Below, piece by piece: positions 35,284-43,292 of a stretch of 64,000 nucleotides of DNA (its first letter is position 1; each line of letters starts with the position of its first letter). A program made the translations under genes and the position numbers. This DNA comes from Flavobacterium xinjiangense (GTDB taxonomy: Bacteria > Bacteroidota > Bacteroidia > Flavobacteriales > Flavobacteriaceae), in contig NZ_FRCL01000002.1 in the NCBI RefSeq assembly GCF_900142885.1, positions 186,001-250,000 on the forward strand. The letters run 5' to 3'. Under the pieces are notes generated by a model. The model was not told where the DNA came from. It saw nothing but the letters and a program-made list of their open reading frames with translations, and searched no databases.

Positions 35284-36987
35284 TTACTTTGTTTGTTGTA
35301 GAGTAATCGGTAAACTGTATTGTACTCTAACGGGTTTGTCTTTATCTTTTCCAGGTATCCATTTCGGGCTTAATTTTAAAACCCGAATCGCTTCTTCTCC
35401 TGTGCCAAATCCCATGTCACGAAGAATTTCGAATTCACTAAGACTTCCATCTTTTTCTACCATGAATTTAATATATACTCTTCCGTTTCCTTTTAATTCT
35501 GTGGGGATTTTATAATTAGCTCCCATAAATTTATAAAATTCATTCATTCCTCCAGGAAATTCCGGTTGTTGAATGGCGGTAATATTATTTTTGTGTTTAT
35601 TAGCTGGAATAACTTTGCTAATATCTTTTTGTTTAGAGACGTCTTTAAGTATGACAGGATTCTTTATTGATCCGTCCTTTATCGTTTTCTCTATTACTTT
35701 GAAATATGATTTTTGATTTGTTTTTTTTGAATGCTTCTCAAAATAGGAATTGGTTTGCAAGATGTAATGATTCATACTTGGTTCTATTTTCTTTCCGTTA
35801 TGAATGATGTTATCGTATTTTGCATATGTTGCGATATCCTTGTAAGTGTATTGGCTTAAATCAGTATTTACAATCCCCCTTTTATCAAGAATTCCCCTAA
35901 AATTCACATCGTTTTTCCAGTTATTGAATTCTTTTGCTGTAGGTGGATTTTTCTTAGCTGATGCAGGAACTTCTGCGATGTAAAGCCTTTTTTCATTTAA
36001 TGTTAAGTCTTCATATTTCTTATTAATTAATATTTTTTTGTGGCTGTCTTTTACAATCAATCGCACTCCTGCATAATAAATATCTTTCTTTTTATCTTTT
36101 GAAAGTGTAGATTCTCCTTTTTGACTATTTCCTTGTGCCACCGTTTCAATACATAGTAATAGAATCAGAGAAGTAAGTAGTGGAATTAAGGCCATTTTTT
36201 TAAGAAGTGATTTTGTTTTTGATGTGGTTTTTGTCATCATAATTAATCGTTTTTTAGTTATTAAATAATTCAAATTACTGGCCAGGTAAAAAGGTTGGTT
36301 CACGTTTGCTTTCGATAGTAATAAAGATTGATAAAACGGAACGTTATTATAGGATGTCACTACTTTCTCATCAGCAAGAAATTCGTGATTGAGTTGTATT
36401 GCTTTTTTGTAAAAAATAAAAATAGGGTTGAACCAAAAAACGGTTTTCAATATTTCAATGAATAAAATATCTAAAGTGTGTTTTTGGGATACATGCGTAA
36501 GTTCGTGCGTGTACAATTCGGCTTCAATTTTACGGTTATTGTATTCTGTTTCGTTGATGAAAATAGTATTTAGGAAAGTGTGTGGCAGTGTTTTTTCGGG
36601 CACCAAAATCAGTTTGGCATTTCTGTATACAATTGGTGTATTCGACTTCATTTTAGACGAAATCTGGATTATATTACTGATAAAACGTATTGCTAATATG
36701 ATTGTTACTGCAACATATAAACTCCATAGTCCTATTTCGAAATAGTTTGTTTCTTCTAATGCTATTGCGCTTCCTTGCAATATTTGGATGTTTCCTGCGG
36801 GGACTATAGGTTGTGCTACTTCCTGAATAATTTCGATAGTTATAAATGGAATGACCATCGAAAATACAAGACTGAACAGTAAGTAAAACCTATTGAATAT
36901 ATGTATTTTTTCTTTTTCTAAAAACAGATGATACGCCGGCAGTAATACGAATAAAGTGATTGAGGATTTGATCAGAAAGTCTATCAT
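35284..36987 (-). CDS. BlaR1-like M56 metallopeptidase with TonB C-terminal domain
   Basis: A 567-residue inner membrane protein. The N-terminal ~250 residues carry helices near 1-25, 35-55 and 88-105. An M56 zinc site, HELTHVSQKHTLD (about 165-177), and the helix-proximal FLADE Glu follow. A helix near 265-283 leads to a periplasmic linker, and residues ~475-567 form a TonB C-terminal domain (EFPGGMNEFYKFM, GRVYIKFMVEKDGSLSEF). Such proteins replace the penicillin-binding sensor of classical BlaR1 with TonB-like parts, so the signal is unknown. It is coupled to the BlaI-like gene by a four-base overlap. Confidence 0.9.
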   Translation of the reverse strand: MIDFLIKSSITLFVLLPAYHLFLEKEKIHIFNRFYLLFSLVFSMVIPFITIEIIQEVAQPIVPAGNIQILQGSAIALEETNYFEIGLWSLYVAVTIILAIRFISNIIQISSKMKSNTPIVYRNAKLILVPEKTLPHTFLNTIFINETEYNNRKIEAELYTHELTHVSQKHTLDILFIEILKTVFWFNPIFIFYKKAIQLNHEFLADEKVVTSYNNVPFYQSLLLSKANVNQPFYLASNLNYLITKKRLIMMTKTTSKTKSLLKKMALIPLLTSLILLLCIETVAQGNSQKGESTLSKDKKKDIYYAGVRLIVKDSHKKILINKKYEDLTLNEKRLYIAEVPASAKKNPPTAKEFNNWKNDVNFRGILDKRGIVNTDLSQYTYKDIATYAKYDNIIHNGKKIEPSMNHYILQTNSYFEKHSKKTNQKSYFKVIEKTIKDGSIKNPVILKDVSKQKDISKVIPANKHKNNITAIQQPEFPGGMNEFYKFMGANYKIPTELKGNGRVYIKFMVEKDGSLSEFEILRDMGFGTGEEAIRVLKLSPKWIPGKDKDKPVRVQYSLPITLQQTK

Positions 36988-37355
36988 TTTTTCTTTTTTT
37001 GAAGTTCACTGTCTATTATTTTTCTGAGTTCTTCCAGTTCCGTTTGGGATAAATTGGTTTCGGTGGTAAAGAAAGAAGCAAATTGTGATGCCGAATTGTT
37101 GAAAAAATTACTAATCAATCCGTTAACGTGTTTCGAGAAATAATCTGTTTTCTTGACCAAAGGATAATATTCTCTAGAGTTTCCATATTCATTGTATGCC
37201 ACGAATTTTTTGTCAATCATTCTTTTTAAAAGTGTGGCAACGGTTGTCGTTTTGGGTTTTGGATCCGGGAATGCTTCGAGCAAGTCCTTCATAAAGGCTT
37301 TTTCGAGTTGCCAAAGATGTTCCATCAATTGTTCTTCGGAGTTGGATAGTTGCAT
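36984..37355 (-). CDS. BlaI/MecI/CopY family repressor
   Basis: A 123-residue winged-helix repressor. It begins MQLSNSEEQLMEHLWQLEKAF, has the recognition region KTTTVATLLKRMIDKKFVAY and ends with the dimerisation helices. Family members are inactivated by cleavage when the paired BlaR1-type protease senses a signal. Its stop overlaps the start of that protease gene. The operon probably represses itself. Confidence 0.93.
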   Translation of the reverse strand: MQLSNSEEQLMEHLWQLEKAFMKDLLEAFPDPKPKTTTVATLLKRMIDKKFVAYNEYGNSREYYPLVKKTDYFSKHVNGLISNFFNNSASQFASFFTTETNLSQTELEELRKIIDSELQKKKK

Positions 37356-37398
37356 TTGATTTGTTTATTCGTTAATTGAGTATTTGTTTGAAAGGTTA

Positions 37399-37824
37399 CT
37401 ATTGCTGAGTTTTTATTTCAGAAATCAGTTTCCCATTTTCGTATTTTTTAATTAAAATTGGTTTTCCTCTTTCGTCAAAGAATTCCCAATCGCCGGTATA
37501 AAACCAATGCGGGTATTTGTCATTGTTTTCTAATTTTGTTTTCCCTTTTGATTCGACTTTACCGTTTTGATGGTACTTCGTTCTAATACAATAATCATTT
37601 TTGTATTTTTCTTTCATGATGATTTTTCCGTTTAGGTAATATCGCCATCTTTTTACCGGACTTCCTTTATGATATTTTCCTATTGATTTGTACTTCGAAC
37701 TGTCTTGGGTATATTTTTCGATCCAAAGACCTTCTCTTTCTTTATTTGCTTTTTGATTAATGGGTTTGGCTTTGCAGGCAAATAATAAAAAGAGAATACT
37801 GATCGGAATAATTAAGTTACGCAT
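37399..37824 (-). CDS. MORN-like small lipoprotein
   Basis: A 141-residue exported lipoprotein; the lipobox is LLFAC with Cys17. The mature part contains three to four YxNGKxxxxxxY-like repeats (YYLNGKIIMKEKYKND, YHQNGKVESKG, YENGKLISE), as in MORN/YwqK-type proteins. Function is unknown. It precedes the BlaI-like gene in the same direction after a 43-base gap, so cotranscription is possible. Confidence 0.75.
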   Translation of the reverse strand: MRNLIIPISILFLLFACKAKPINQKANKEREGLWIEKYTQDSSKYKSIGKYHKGSPVKRWRYYLNGKIIMKEKYKNDYCIRTKYHQNGKVESKGKTKLENNDKYPHWFYTGDWEFFDERGKPILIKKYENGKLISEIKTQQ

Positions 37825-37938
37825 ATCAATAATTTGTTCTACATAAATAGAGTTAGCTCTACAAATGTAGAGTAATATATTTAAGAAACAAATTTTTTCA
37901 CAATATATTTATTTACAGTAATTTGTGATTTTGTAACC

Positions 37939-38095
37939 GCGTTAGGGATAGCAGTGGCATTCTTTTGTGACAAGAGAAACGGCTGGCGAAACAAATAAAA
38001 ATGGAACAAAAGATAAAGCGAATAGCCCGACCTTGTTTCTAAACAGAAGTTTTTATTGAACGAGATAGTTCTGAAACAAGGTAACGCCCAAAAAA
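37939..38095 (+). repeat. Dispersed terminator-linked repeat, copy C
   Basis: It starts GCGTTAGGGATAGCAGTGG, contains AGCCCGACC and ends GGTAACGCCCAAAAA like copies A and B, but its middle differs. It carries CCTTGTTTC facing GAAACAAGG across ~35 bases. It abuts the terminator of the minus-strand dipeptidase gene. With the flanks it fills the 37825-38141 gap; no gene is seen there. Confidence 0.75.
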
Positions 38096-38122
38096 AAATC
38101 CGCTCATTTCTGAACGGATTTT
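38091..38122 (-). terminator. Terminator of the M20 dipeptidase gene
   Basis: On the minus strand AAAATCCG pairs with CGGATTTT around a 12-base loop and runs into eight T residues, 20 bases past the stop. Confidence 0.85.
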
Positions 38123-38141
38123 ACTATTTATCTGGAAGAAA

Positions 38142-39530
38142 TTATTTAGATAACTCCACAAAATATTTATAAAACAATGGGATAGTTTCAATTCCTTTCA
38201 GGTAATTGAATATTCCAAAATGTTCGTTTGGTGAGTGAATGGCATCACTGTCAAGACCAAATCCCATTAAAATTGTTTTGCTTTTCAGCTCTTTTTCGAA
38301 TAAGGCAACGATAGGAATGCTTCCGCCTGAACGCACCGGAATGGCAGGCACGCCAAAGGTTTCTGTATAGGCCATATTAGCGGCTTTGTAGCCTATGCTG
38401 TCAATTGGAGTTACATAACCTTGTCCGCCGTGATGAGGTTTTACTTTTACGGTAACGCCGGCAGGGGCAATGCTCATGAAATGTTTGGTAAATAATTCGG
38501 TGATTTGTTCCCAATCCTGATTTGGAACCAAACGCATCGAGATTTTAGCGAAAGCTTTGCTTGCGATAACTGTTTTAGCGCCTTCTCCAGTATATCCACC
38601 CCAGATTCCGTTCACGTCAAGCGTAGGACGAATGGAGTTTCTTTCGTTAGTAACATATCCTTTTTCGCCATAAACATCGTTAAGGTCGAGTGCTTTTTTA
38701 TAATTTTCTAAGTTGAAAGGTGCTTTGGCCATTTCAGCTCTTTCTTCAAGCGACAATTCTTGTACATTGTCATAAAAACCGGGAATGGTAATGTGATTGT
38801 CTTCGTCATGAAGCGAAGCAATCATTTTTGCCAAAACGTTTATAGGATTCGCAACCGCTCCTCCATATAAACCAGAATGTAAATCACGGTTTGGCCCCGT
38901 AACTTCGACTTCTACATAGCTTAATCCACGTAATCCTGTAGTGATGGATGGTTGTTGGTTTGAAATCATTCCGGTATCTGAAATCAGAATCACATCATTC
39001 TTTAGCTTTTCCTGATTGCGTTCCACAAACCAACTCAAACTTTTAGAACCCACTTCTTCTTCGCCCTCAATCATAAATTTTACGTTGCAAGGCAAAGTAT
39101 TGGATTGAACCATGTATTCCAATGCTTTTACATGCATATACATTTGGCCTTTATCATCACACGCTCCACGGGCAAAAATGGCGCCTTCCGGATGGATATC
39201 TGTCTTTTTGATAACGGGTTCAAATGGGGGAGAAGTCCATAATTCCATCGGATCTGCCGGTTGAACGTCATAATGACCGTAAACTAAAACCGTAGGTAAG
39301 CTTGGGTCAATAATTTTTTCACCATAAACAATTGGGTATCCCGGTGTATCACAAATCTCAACAAAATCACATCCTGCTTTTTCTAAACTTATTTTTACAG
39401 CCTCGGAAGTATTTATAACATCTTGAGAATAAGCGGCATCTGCACTTACAGATGGTATTTTTAATAATTCAATTAATTCGTTTATGAAACGATCTTTATG
39501 TTGTTGAACGTAAGATTTTATATTTTCCAT
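38142..39530 (-). CDS. M20 family dipeptidase
   Basis: A 462-residue zinc peptidase. The first metal His-Asp is in VLVYGHYDVQPAD (about 80-92), the bridging Asp is in GACDDKGQMY, the catalytic Glu pair is in MIEGEEEVGSKSL, and the late His is in HSPNEHF. The dimerisation domain lies between about 195 and 330. Such enzymes split Xaa-Xaa dipeptides (carnosinase/CNDP2-like) in the cytosol. It is monocistronic; a CAAAAGTA (TACTTTTG on the minus strand) box lies at 39551-39558. Confidence 0.93.
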   Translation of the reverse strand: MENIKSYVQQHKDRFINELIELLKIPSVSADAAYSQDVINTSEAVKISLEKAGCDFVEICDTPGYPIVYGEKIIDPSLPTVLVYGHYDVQPADPMELWTSPPFEPVIKKTDIHPEGAIFARGACDDKGQMYMHVKALEYMVQSNTLPCNVKFMIEGEEEVGSKSLSWFVERNQEKLKNDVILISDTGMISNQQPSITTGLRGLSYVEVEVTGPNRDLHSGLYGGAVANPINVLAKMIASLHDEDNHITIPGFYDNVQELSLEERAEMAKAPFNLENYKKALDLNDVYGEKGYVTNERNSIRPTLDVNGIWGGYTGEGAKTVIASKAFAKISMRLVPNQDWEQITELFTKHFMSIAPAGVTVKVKPHHGGQGYVTPIDSIGYKAANMAYTETFGVPAIPVRSGGSIPIVALFEKELKSKTILMGFGLDSDAIHSPNEHFGIFNYLKGIETIPLFYKYFVELSK

Positions 39531-39593
39531 GGATTTAAATTTTATAGATTCAAAAGTACAAAAAATAGTATGAATATTTTTTCCATAAATTGC

Positions 39594-39623
39594 TTTGAAA
39601 ATTGGAAGTTATGTTTATCTTTG
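39594..39623 (+). promoter_or_regulatory. Promoter TTTG-N18-TATCTTTG of tRNA-Leu
   Basis: A TTTG box at 39594-39597 and TATCTTTG at 39616-39623 are spaced by 18 bases. The mature tRNA begins 13 bases after the -7 box. Confidence 0.75.
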
Positions 39624-39636
39624 CACCCACAATTGA

Positions 39637-39718
39637 GCGGATATGGTGAAATTGGTAGACATGCCAGACTTAGGATCTGGTGCCGCAAGGCGTGTAGGTT
39701 CGAGTCCTATTATCCGCA
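39637..39718 (+). tRNA. tRNA-Leu (anticodon TAG)
   Basis: An 82-nt tRNA. The acceptor stem GCGGATA pairs with TATCCGC, the D-arm reads GGTGAAATTGGTAGAC, and the anticodon stem CCAGA/TCTGG holds the loop CTTAGGA. The T-arm is AGGTTCGAGTCCT. A variable arm of the class II type (TGCCGCAAGGCGT) confirms leucine. CCA is not encoded. Its 3' end is the left attachment half of the integrated element. Confidence 0.95.
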
Positions 39719-39719
39719 C
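39688..39719 (+). other. attL: left 32-bp copy of tRNA-Leu 3' end
   Basis: These 32 bases, from within the variable arm to the base after the discriminator, recur exactly at 46498-46529. This is the classical outcome of tyrosine-integrase insertion into a tRNA gene. The tRNA gene stays intact on this side. Confidence 0.9.
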
Positions 39720-39724
39720 TTTTT

Positions 39725-39764
39725 AAATGCAACTTTCTTATTTTTAGATAGTTGCATTTTTTAT
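39725..39764 (+). terminator. Terminator now serving tRNA-Leu (supplied by the element)
   Basis: AAATGCAACT and AGTTGCATTT pair across a 15-base loop and are followed by TTTATTTTT. It lies inside the element, just past attL. Confidence 0.8.
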
Positions 39765-39771
39765 TTTTAAT

Positions 39772-39795
39772 ACTTGCCAAACCGTTGCCAAACCA
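39772..39795 (+). repeat. Tandem TTGCCAAACCG repeat, left copy
   Basis: Two TTGCCAAACC units in tandem (11-bp period) lie 53 bases inside attL. A 23-base identical tract occurs at 46329-46351 near attR, making arm-type integrase sites likely. Confidence 0.7.
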
Positions 39796-39797
39796 TT

Positions 39798-40364
39798 TTA
39801 TAAATCGATCTTTTTATAGATAATTTCTTTAATGTCTTTTTTGGTTAATCCATAAATTTTTAGCAAATGAAATGTCTTAAGGATGTTTGAGGTTAATGCC
39901 TTTTTTGCGTAATAAACCTCAGAATTTAATTTATTGAAATATATTTCGTCTTCTGTATATCCCTCTTTTTCAAGTTTAAGCAGATGCCAGTCCGAGTAGT
40001 TTAGTGGCATTTTAATACTTCTTAAGATGCTGTCCGTTTCAAAAAATGTTGTTTGAATATTTATGAACAATCCCTTTATTTCAAGTGTGTTATCTGTGAT
40101 AATACATTTGATTTTAATTTCTTTTTGTGTTTTAATAATATCTAAGAAATAAGACAATCCAATAGTTGCCTTTGCTGTGCTTTTAGTTTCGCAGTCTAAA
40201 AGATATTTAGCACCTGGAATTACTAATGTTAATTTACCGTCTGTAATAGTTAATTCTAAAACTGACCCTTTATTCCAAGGTGATAATTTAGATAGTTCTC
40301 TTAACTTTTTTAATAAAACTGATTTTCTGATTGTGAAACTTGATAAATTCATATTAACTCGCAT
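39798..40364 (-). CDS. Element gene of unknown function
   Basis: A 188-residue protein, the last gene of the element on the minus strand. It is beta-strand rich (SVLELTITDGKLTLVIPGAK, EIKIKCIITDNTLEIKGLF) with a helical C-terminus (SNILKTFHLLKIYGLTKKDIKEIIY). The LxLTxxDGxL pattern and strand spacing loosely recall a DNA sliding-clamp domain, but I cannot show it. The start used is an ATG giving MRVNMNLSSF; ATG five codons later is possible. It is separated by a 488-base noncoding stretch from the other element genes. Confidence 0.65.
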   Translation of the reverse strand: MRVNMNLSSFTIRKSVLLKKLRELSKLSPWNKGSVLELTITDGKLTLVIPGAKYLLDCETKSTAKATIGLSYFLDIIKTQKEIKIKCIITDNTLEIKGLFINIQTTFFETDSILRSIKMPLNYSDWHLLKLEKEGYTEDEIYFNKLNSEVYYAKKALTSNILKTFHLLKIYGLTKKDIKEIIYKKIDL

Positions 40365-40852
40365 TTTTTTAATTGTAAGGCTATACTAATGGAACAAAGA
40401 AATTATACAAAATCTTTCGTACGTAAATACAAACTGGTATTTTGCACTTAAAAAGAATGTGAAATTAAAGATACAATTCAATAATGATTCAAAATATTTT
40501 ATTGAAATTTTTTTTATGCCGTCTATGCGAAACAAAATAATTTTTAATTTGAGTTATGTTAACGTTCCTGAGAGGGTATGGGGGTTTAGGATGGAAAGTA
40601 CACAATAGGAAACTTAATTTATTTCGAGGTATGGGGTTGCGTGTTTTTGAATCCGATCAAATTTTTAGGTTTTTTTGATAGGATCTTAAATCTATTCACG
40701 GATGTACTAAAATTAAAGCGTTAATCGTTAGTGTGTTAATAATTTTGTTCTACATGTATATAACTATGTAACGGAAGTACAATAGATTCTACTACCATAC
40801 TTCCGTTATTTAATTACTGGACAAAGTTTTATTTATAAATCATATTCAATTT
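40365..40852. other. Noncoding region of the element with inverted repeat and G-rich tract
   Basis: No gene is seen in 488 bases. A perfect 11-bp inverted repeat, TAACGGAAGTA (40769-40779) and TACTTCCGTTA (40798-40808), encloses an 18-base loop. Two related G-rich blocks (GAGGGTATGGGGGTT near 40572 and GAGGTATGGGGTT near 40627) stand out in AT-rich DNA. It is next to the Rep-like gene, so an origin or a structured RNA is possible. Confidence 0.6.
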
Positions 40853-41074
40853 TTATTTGTTATTAGAAATCACTTTTAAAGCAACCTCTTTTATTCTGCT
40901 TTTTACAATACGTAATTCATTGTCTACTTCTTCTTTACGGTAGTAGTAATTACCCTCAATGCTAAAAGTCTTATATCCAATATGGTCAAGTATTAGATCG
41001 GTAGATCTGATAAGTTCGTTTTTTAAAGTCTCATTTTTTCTTTCTCTTGATATTTGTTCTGATCTTGTACTCAT
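40853..41074 (-). CDS. Small charged element protein
   Basis: A 73-residue hydrophilic protein (MSTRSEQISRERKNETLKNE start) with a basic N-terminal helix, ending in ELRIVKSRIKEVALKVISNN. It begins ten bases after the Rep-like gene ends, so it is probably cotranscribed. The family is not recognised. It could be a small DNA-binding accessory factor. Confidence 0.6.
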   Translation of the reverse strand: MSTRSEQISRERKNETLKNELIRSTDLILDHIGYKTFSIEGNYYYRKEEVDNELRIVKSRIKEVALKVISNNK

Positions 41075-41084
41075 TGTTTTTGCT

Positions 41085-42386
41085 TTAGTGTTTTATGTTT
41101 ATTAATTCTAAAATGTTTAATTGTTGTGGGTGGTAAATACGTTTTTGTTTGATGTTTCTATTATTGCTTTTGTTTCTGATATTATGAGCAATTTCTTTGA
41201 TTTGAATTTCAAAATTTGAATTGAACCATTTTTTTGATAAGTAAGTTCTTTTGATTTGTTCAAATATTCTTTTGTCTGCTGTGTGATAATATTTTAATCC
41301 GGTATGTGAGAGTAAAATACTATTGTCTTTTTGCATTTCAATATTAAAACCGGTAATTAAACAAATTGAGTTTTTTGTGTTACTACAATCTTTTAAGTTT
41401 TTATTTTCATTCAAGGTGCAGTTTCCATCTATATATACTGTCGAAATTGCACCCGTTTTACTATTTTCTTTGAGTGTGGAAATTGCACCCTTTTTTAATA
41501 TTTCGAGTTTATCTATAATGATTTTTTCTATTTGTTTTTTTAAATGGTTTCCGGTCTTATCAATTAGATCATTGTAAGTTGTTTTGTTTTTGGCAAAACT
41601 ATTTCTACTTTGATTTATAAATTTATACCAGGCGTGAGGATTTAGATAACCATTAAGTTTTGATTGCTCTTTCATTGAAAGGATCTGGATGTCTGTATGA
41701 TTATCTAGAATTAAAACCTTTTCAAATTCTTTGATTATGTTGTCGGCCATTAGTATATAAACATCTTTATTTAATAGATCGTTAAGGGTTTTAACTCCTA
41801 ATTCCTTGATGTATTTACTTTCTTTACTTTTTACTTCAAATCGGAATGTATTAATATCTGCAAACTTTGGGAACTGTATTCCTTTTGCGTATGCCTTGAT
41901 TATTTTGTATTGGTTTGCTCTACCATTTTTATCTATCCGGTAACTCTTTTTACTGAATGGTAATCCTATATCTGTTCTAAACTCATTCTTTTCATGATAA
42001 GCCAAATAGGTAATTAAATCTTTAATGTCAATTGAGGAAATTACGTTTAACCCGTATTCTATGTTTACGACTTTTAAATTCATTATGTCGATATTAAAGA
42101 CGCTTTTAAACTCTTTAATGACTTTTATCGAATCTATTACGGTGAAATCATTTGCGTTGTGTAAATTGCCGTTAAAATAATAATGTGGTTTAAATAAAAT
42201 CTCTAATTTATTAGAATAGAAACAGAAATAAATCCCTTTGTACTGTTTCTTTGTTTTGGTGTTTATGACCTCATTATCAAAATGGTGAAGCCGGTCTTCA
42301 TTGCTTACCCATTCCAATAAGTTATGGTTATTGAAATAATCAATTAACGAGGTGTCATGAGTCAATAGTTTAAGAAAGTCAATCAT
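41085..42386 (-). CDS. Putative replication initiator (phage gene II/X-like)
   Basis: A 433-residue basic protein. The N-terminal half (MIDFLKLLTHDTSLIDYF, YYFNGNLHNANDFTVIDSI, LKVVNIEYGLNVISSID, INTFRFEVKSKESKYIKELG) follows the pattern I associate with the II/X family replication proteins of filamentous phages and small plasmids. Those proteins initiate rolling-circle replication. I do not see an unambiguous HUH motif, so the call is tentative. The C-terminal part is Lys-rich. Its presence suggests that the element replicates after excision. Confidence 0.5.
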   Translation of the reverse strand: MIDFLKLLTHDTSLIDYFNNHNLLEWVSNEDRLHHFDNEVINTKTKKQYKGIYFCFYSNKLEILFKPHYYFNGNLHNANDFTVIDSIKVIKEFKSVFNIDIMNLKVVNIEYGLNVISSIDIKDLITYLAYHEKNEFRTDIGLPFSKKSYRIDKNGRANQYKIIKAYAKGIQFPKFADINTFRFEVKSKESKYIKELGVKTLNDLLNKDVYILMADNIIKEFEKVLILDNHTDIQILSMKEQSKLNGYLNPHAWYKFINQSRNSFAKNKTTYNDLIDKTGNHLKKQIEKIIIDKLEILKKGAISTLKENSKTGAISTVYIDGNCTLNENKNLKDCSNTKNSICLITGFNIEMQKDNSILLSHTGLKYYHTADKRIFEQIKRTYLSKKWFNSNFEIQIKEIAHNIRNKSNNRNIKQKRIYHPQQLNILELINIKH

Positions 42387-42446
42387 TTTTTATATATTTA
42401 CAACGTTTTAACATTGCCTGTTGAAACGAACTTTTGAACAAATATT

Positions 42447-42474
42447 AAGGGGACTTGAACAATCCCCTTTTTTT
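42447..42474. terminator. AAGGGGA hairpin between element genes
   Basis: AAGGGGA and TCCCCTT pair across a nine-base loop. The T run is on the plus strand although flanking genes are on the minus strand, so it may block transcription entering from outside or act as a regulatory hairpin. Confidence 0.55.
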
Positions 42475-42481
42475 GTACTTT

Positions 42482-42925
42482 TTAGTTTGTTTTGTAGGTG
42501 TTGATAATGTTTTGAAGTATTTCTTTGTGGCGCGGATAATAGTGTGGGTAAACGTCTATATTTAACCTTATTTCAGATTCTCCAAATAGTCCGTTTTTTT
42601 TCTCCATAAAACGAAATATTAATAAGGTTTTAATGTCATTCCTTAATCTATCTCCATAATAGACACCTTTAATATCGGTAGGTCGTAATCCTGTAACATC
42701 TTTTGAAGTAGTCCAATTGGAAGTGGTTCTCAAACGCGAGCATATAGAAACGCCTTTTGTTTGTGATTTACCTTGATAGGGTTCTATCCTTAAAAAGTCT
42801 GATAGGAAATTTAAACCTTTTGGTAGTTCAGCGAGCTCGTAAGTTGTATAAGATTTAACCTTATTACAAATCCTGTAAACGTGTCTGTAAAAATCTGGTG
42901 TTTTGTTTTTGCCTGTTGCTTCCAT
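42482..42925 (-). CDS. Element protein of unknown function
   Basis: A 147-residue soluble, basic protein (MEATGKNKTPDFYRHVYRIC start, with YYPRHKEILQNIINTY at the end). No family is recognised. Its start is four bases after the stop of the HTH gene, so the two are cotranscribed. It could take part in replication control or excision. Confidence 0.6.
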   Translation of the reverse strand: MEATGKNKTPDFYRHVYRICNKVKSYTTYELAELPKGLNFLSDFLRIEPYQGKSQTKGVSICSRLRTTSNWTTSKDVTGLRPTDIKGVYYGDRLRNDIKTLLIFRFMEKKNGLFGESEIRLNIDVYPHYYPRHKEILQNIINTYKTN

Positions 42926-42929
42926 AAAT

Positions 42930-43208
42930 CTAAATATTTAAGGGTTTAAGACTGGCTTCGACTTCGGAACGTAAAAAGTAAACACGCCCTCCAATACCTT
43001 TTGGCTGGAGTATTTTTCGTTTGCAATAATTGTGAACTGTTGAAATATCGACCGACAACATTTTTGCCACTTCCTGACGTGTCAAATATTCGTTTGGTTG
43101 TTTAGGTGTGAAGTGCTTTAGAAAATTCTCTAATTGTATTTTAACCCCTTCTGTAATTTGCAGCTGTAGTTCCTGCGGGGTTGTCTGAATAAATTGTACT
43201 GTAGCCAT
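42930..43208 (-). CDS. Excisionase-like HTH_17 DNA-binding protein
   Basis: A 92-residue protein with a MerR-like/HTH_17 winged helix in its second half: YLTRQEVAKMLSVDISTVHNYCKRK then GRVYFLRSEVEASL (given in outline). Such proteins serve as excisionases or regulators in Bacteroidota integrative elements. The integrase gene is further upstream on the same strand. Confidence 0.85.
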   Translation of the reverse strand: MATVQFIQTTPQELQLQITEGVKIQLENFLKHFTPKQPNEYLTRQEVAKMLSVDISTVHNYCKRKILQPKGIGGRVYFLRSEVEASLKPLNI

Positions 43209-43292
43209 TGTCGAAATATTATTTTGTTAATACTTCAGCAATATTAGATGGGGCAAATTTTAGATATTCGCCCAATCATTCGCCCAACCAAT

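Noticed and set aside
39498..39770. Plus-strand reading frame across the tRNA gene
   Set aside because: It covers the promoter, the tRNA-Leu and its terminator, so it is not coding.
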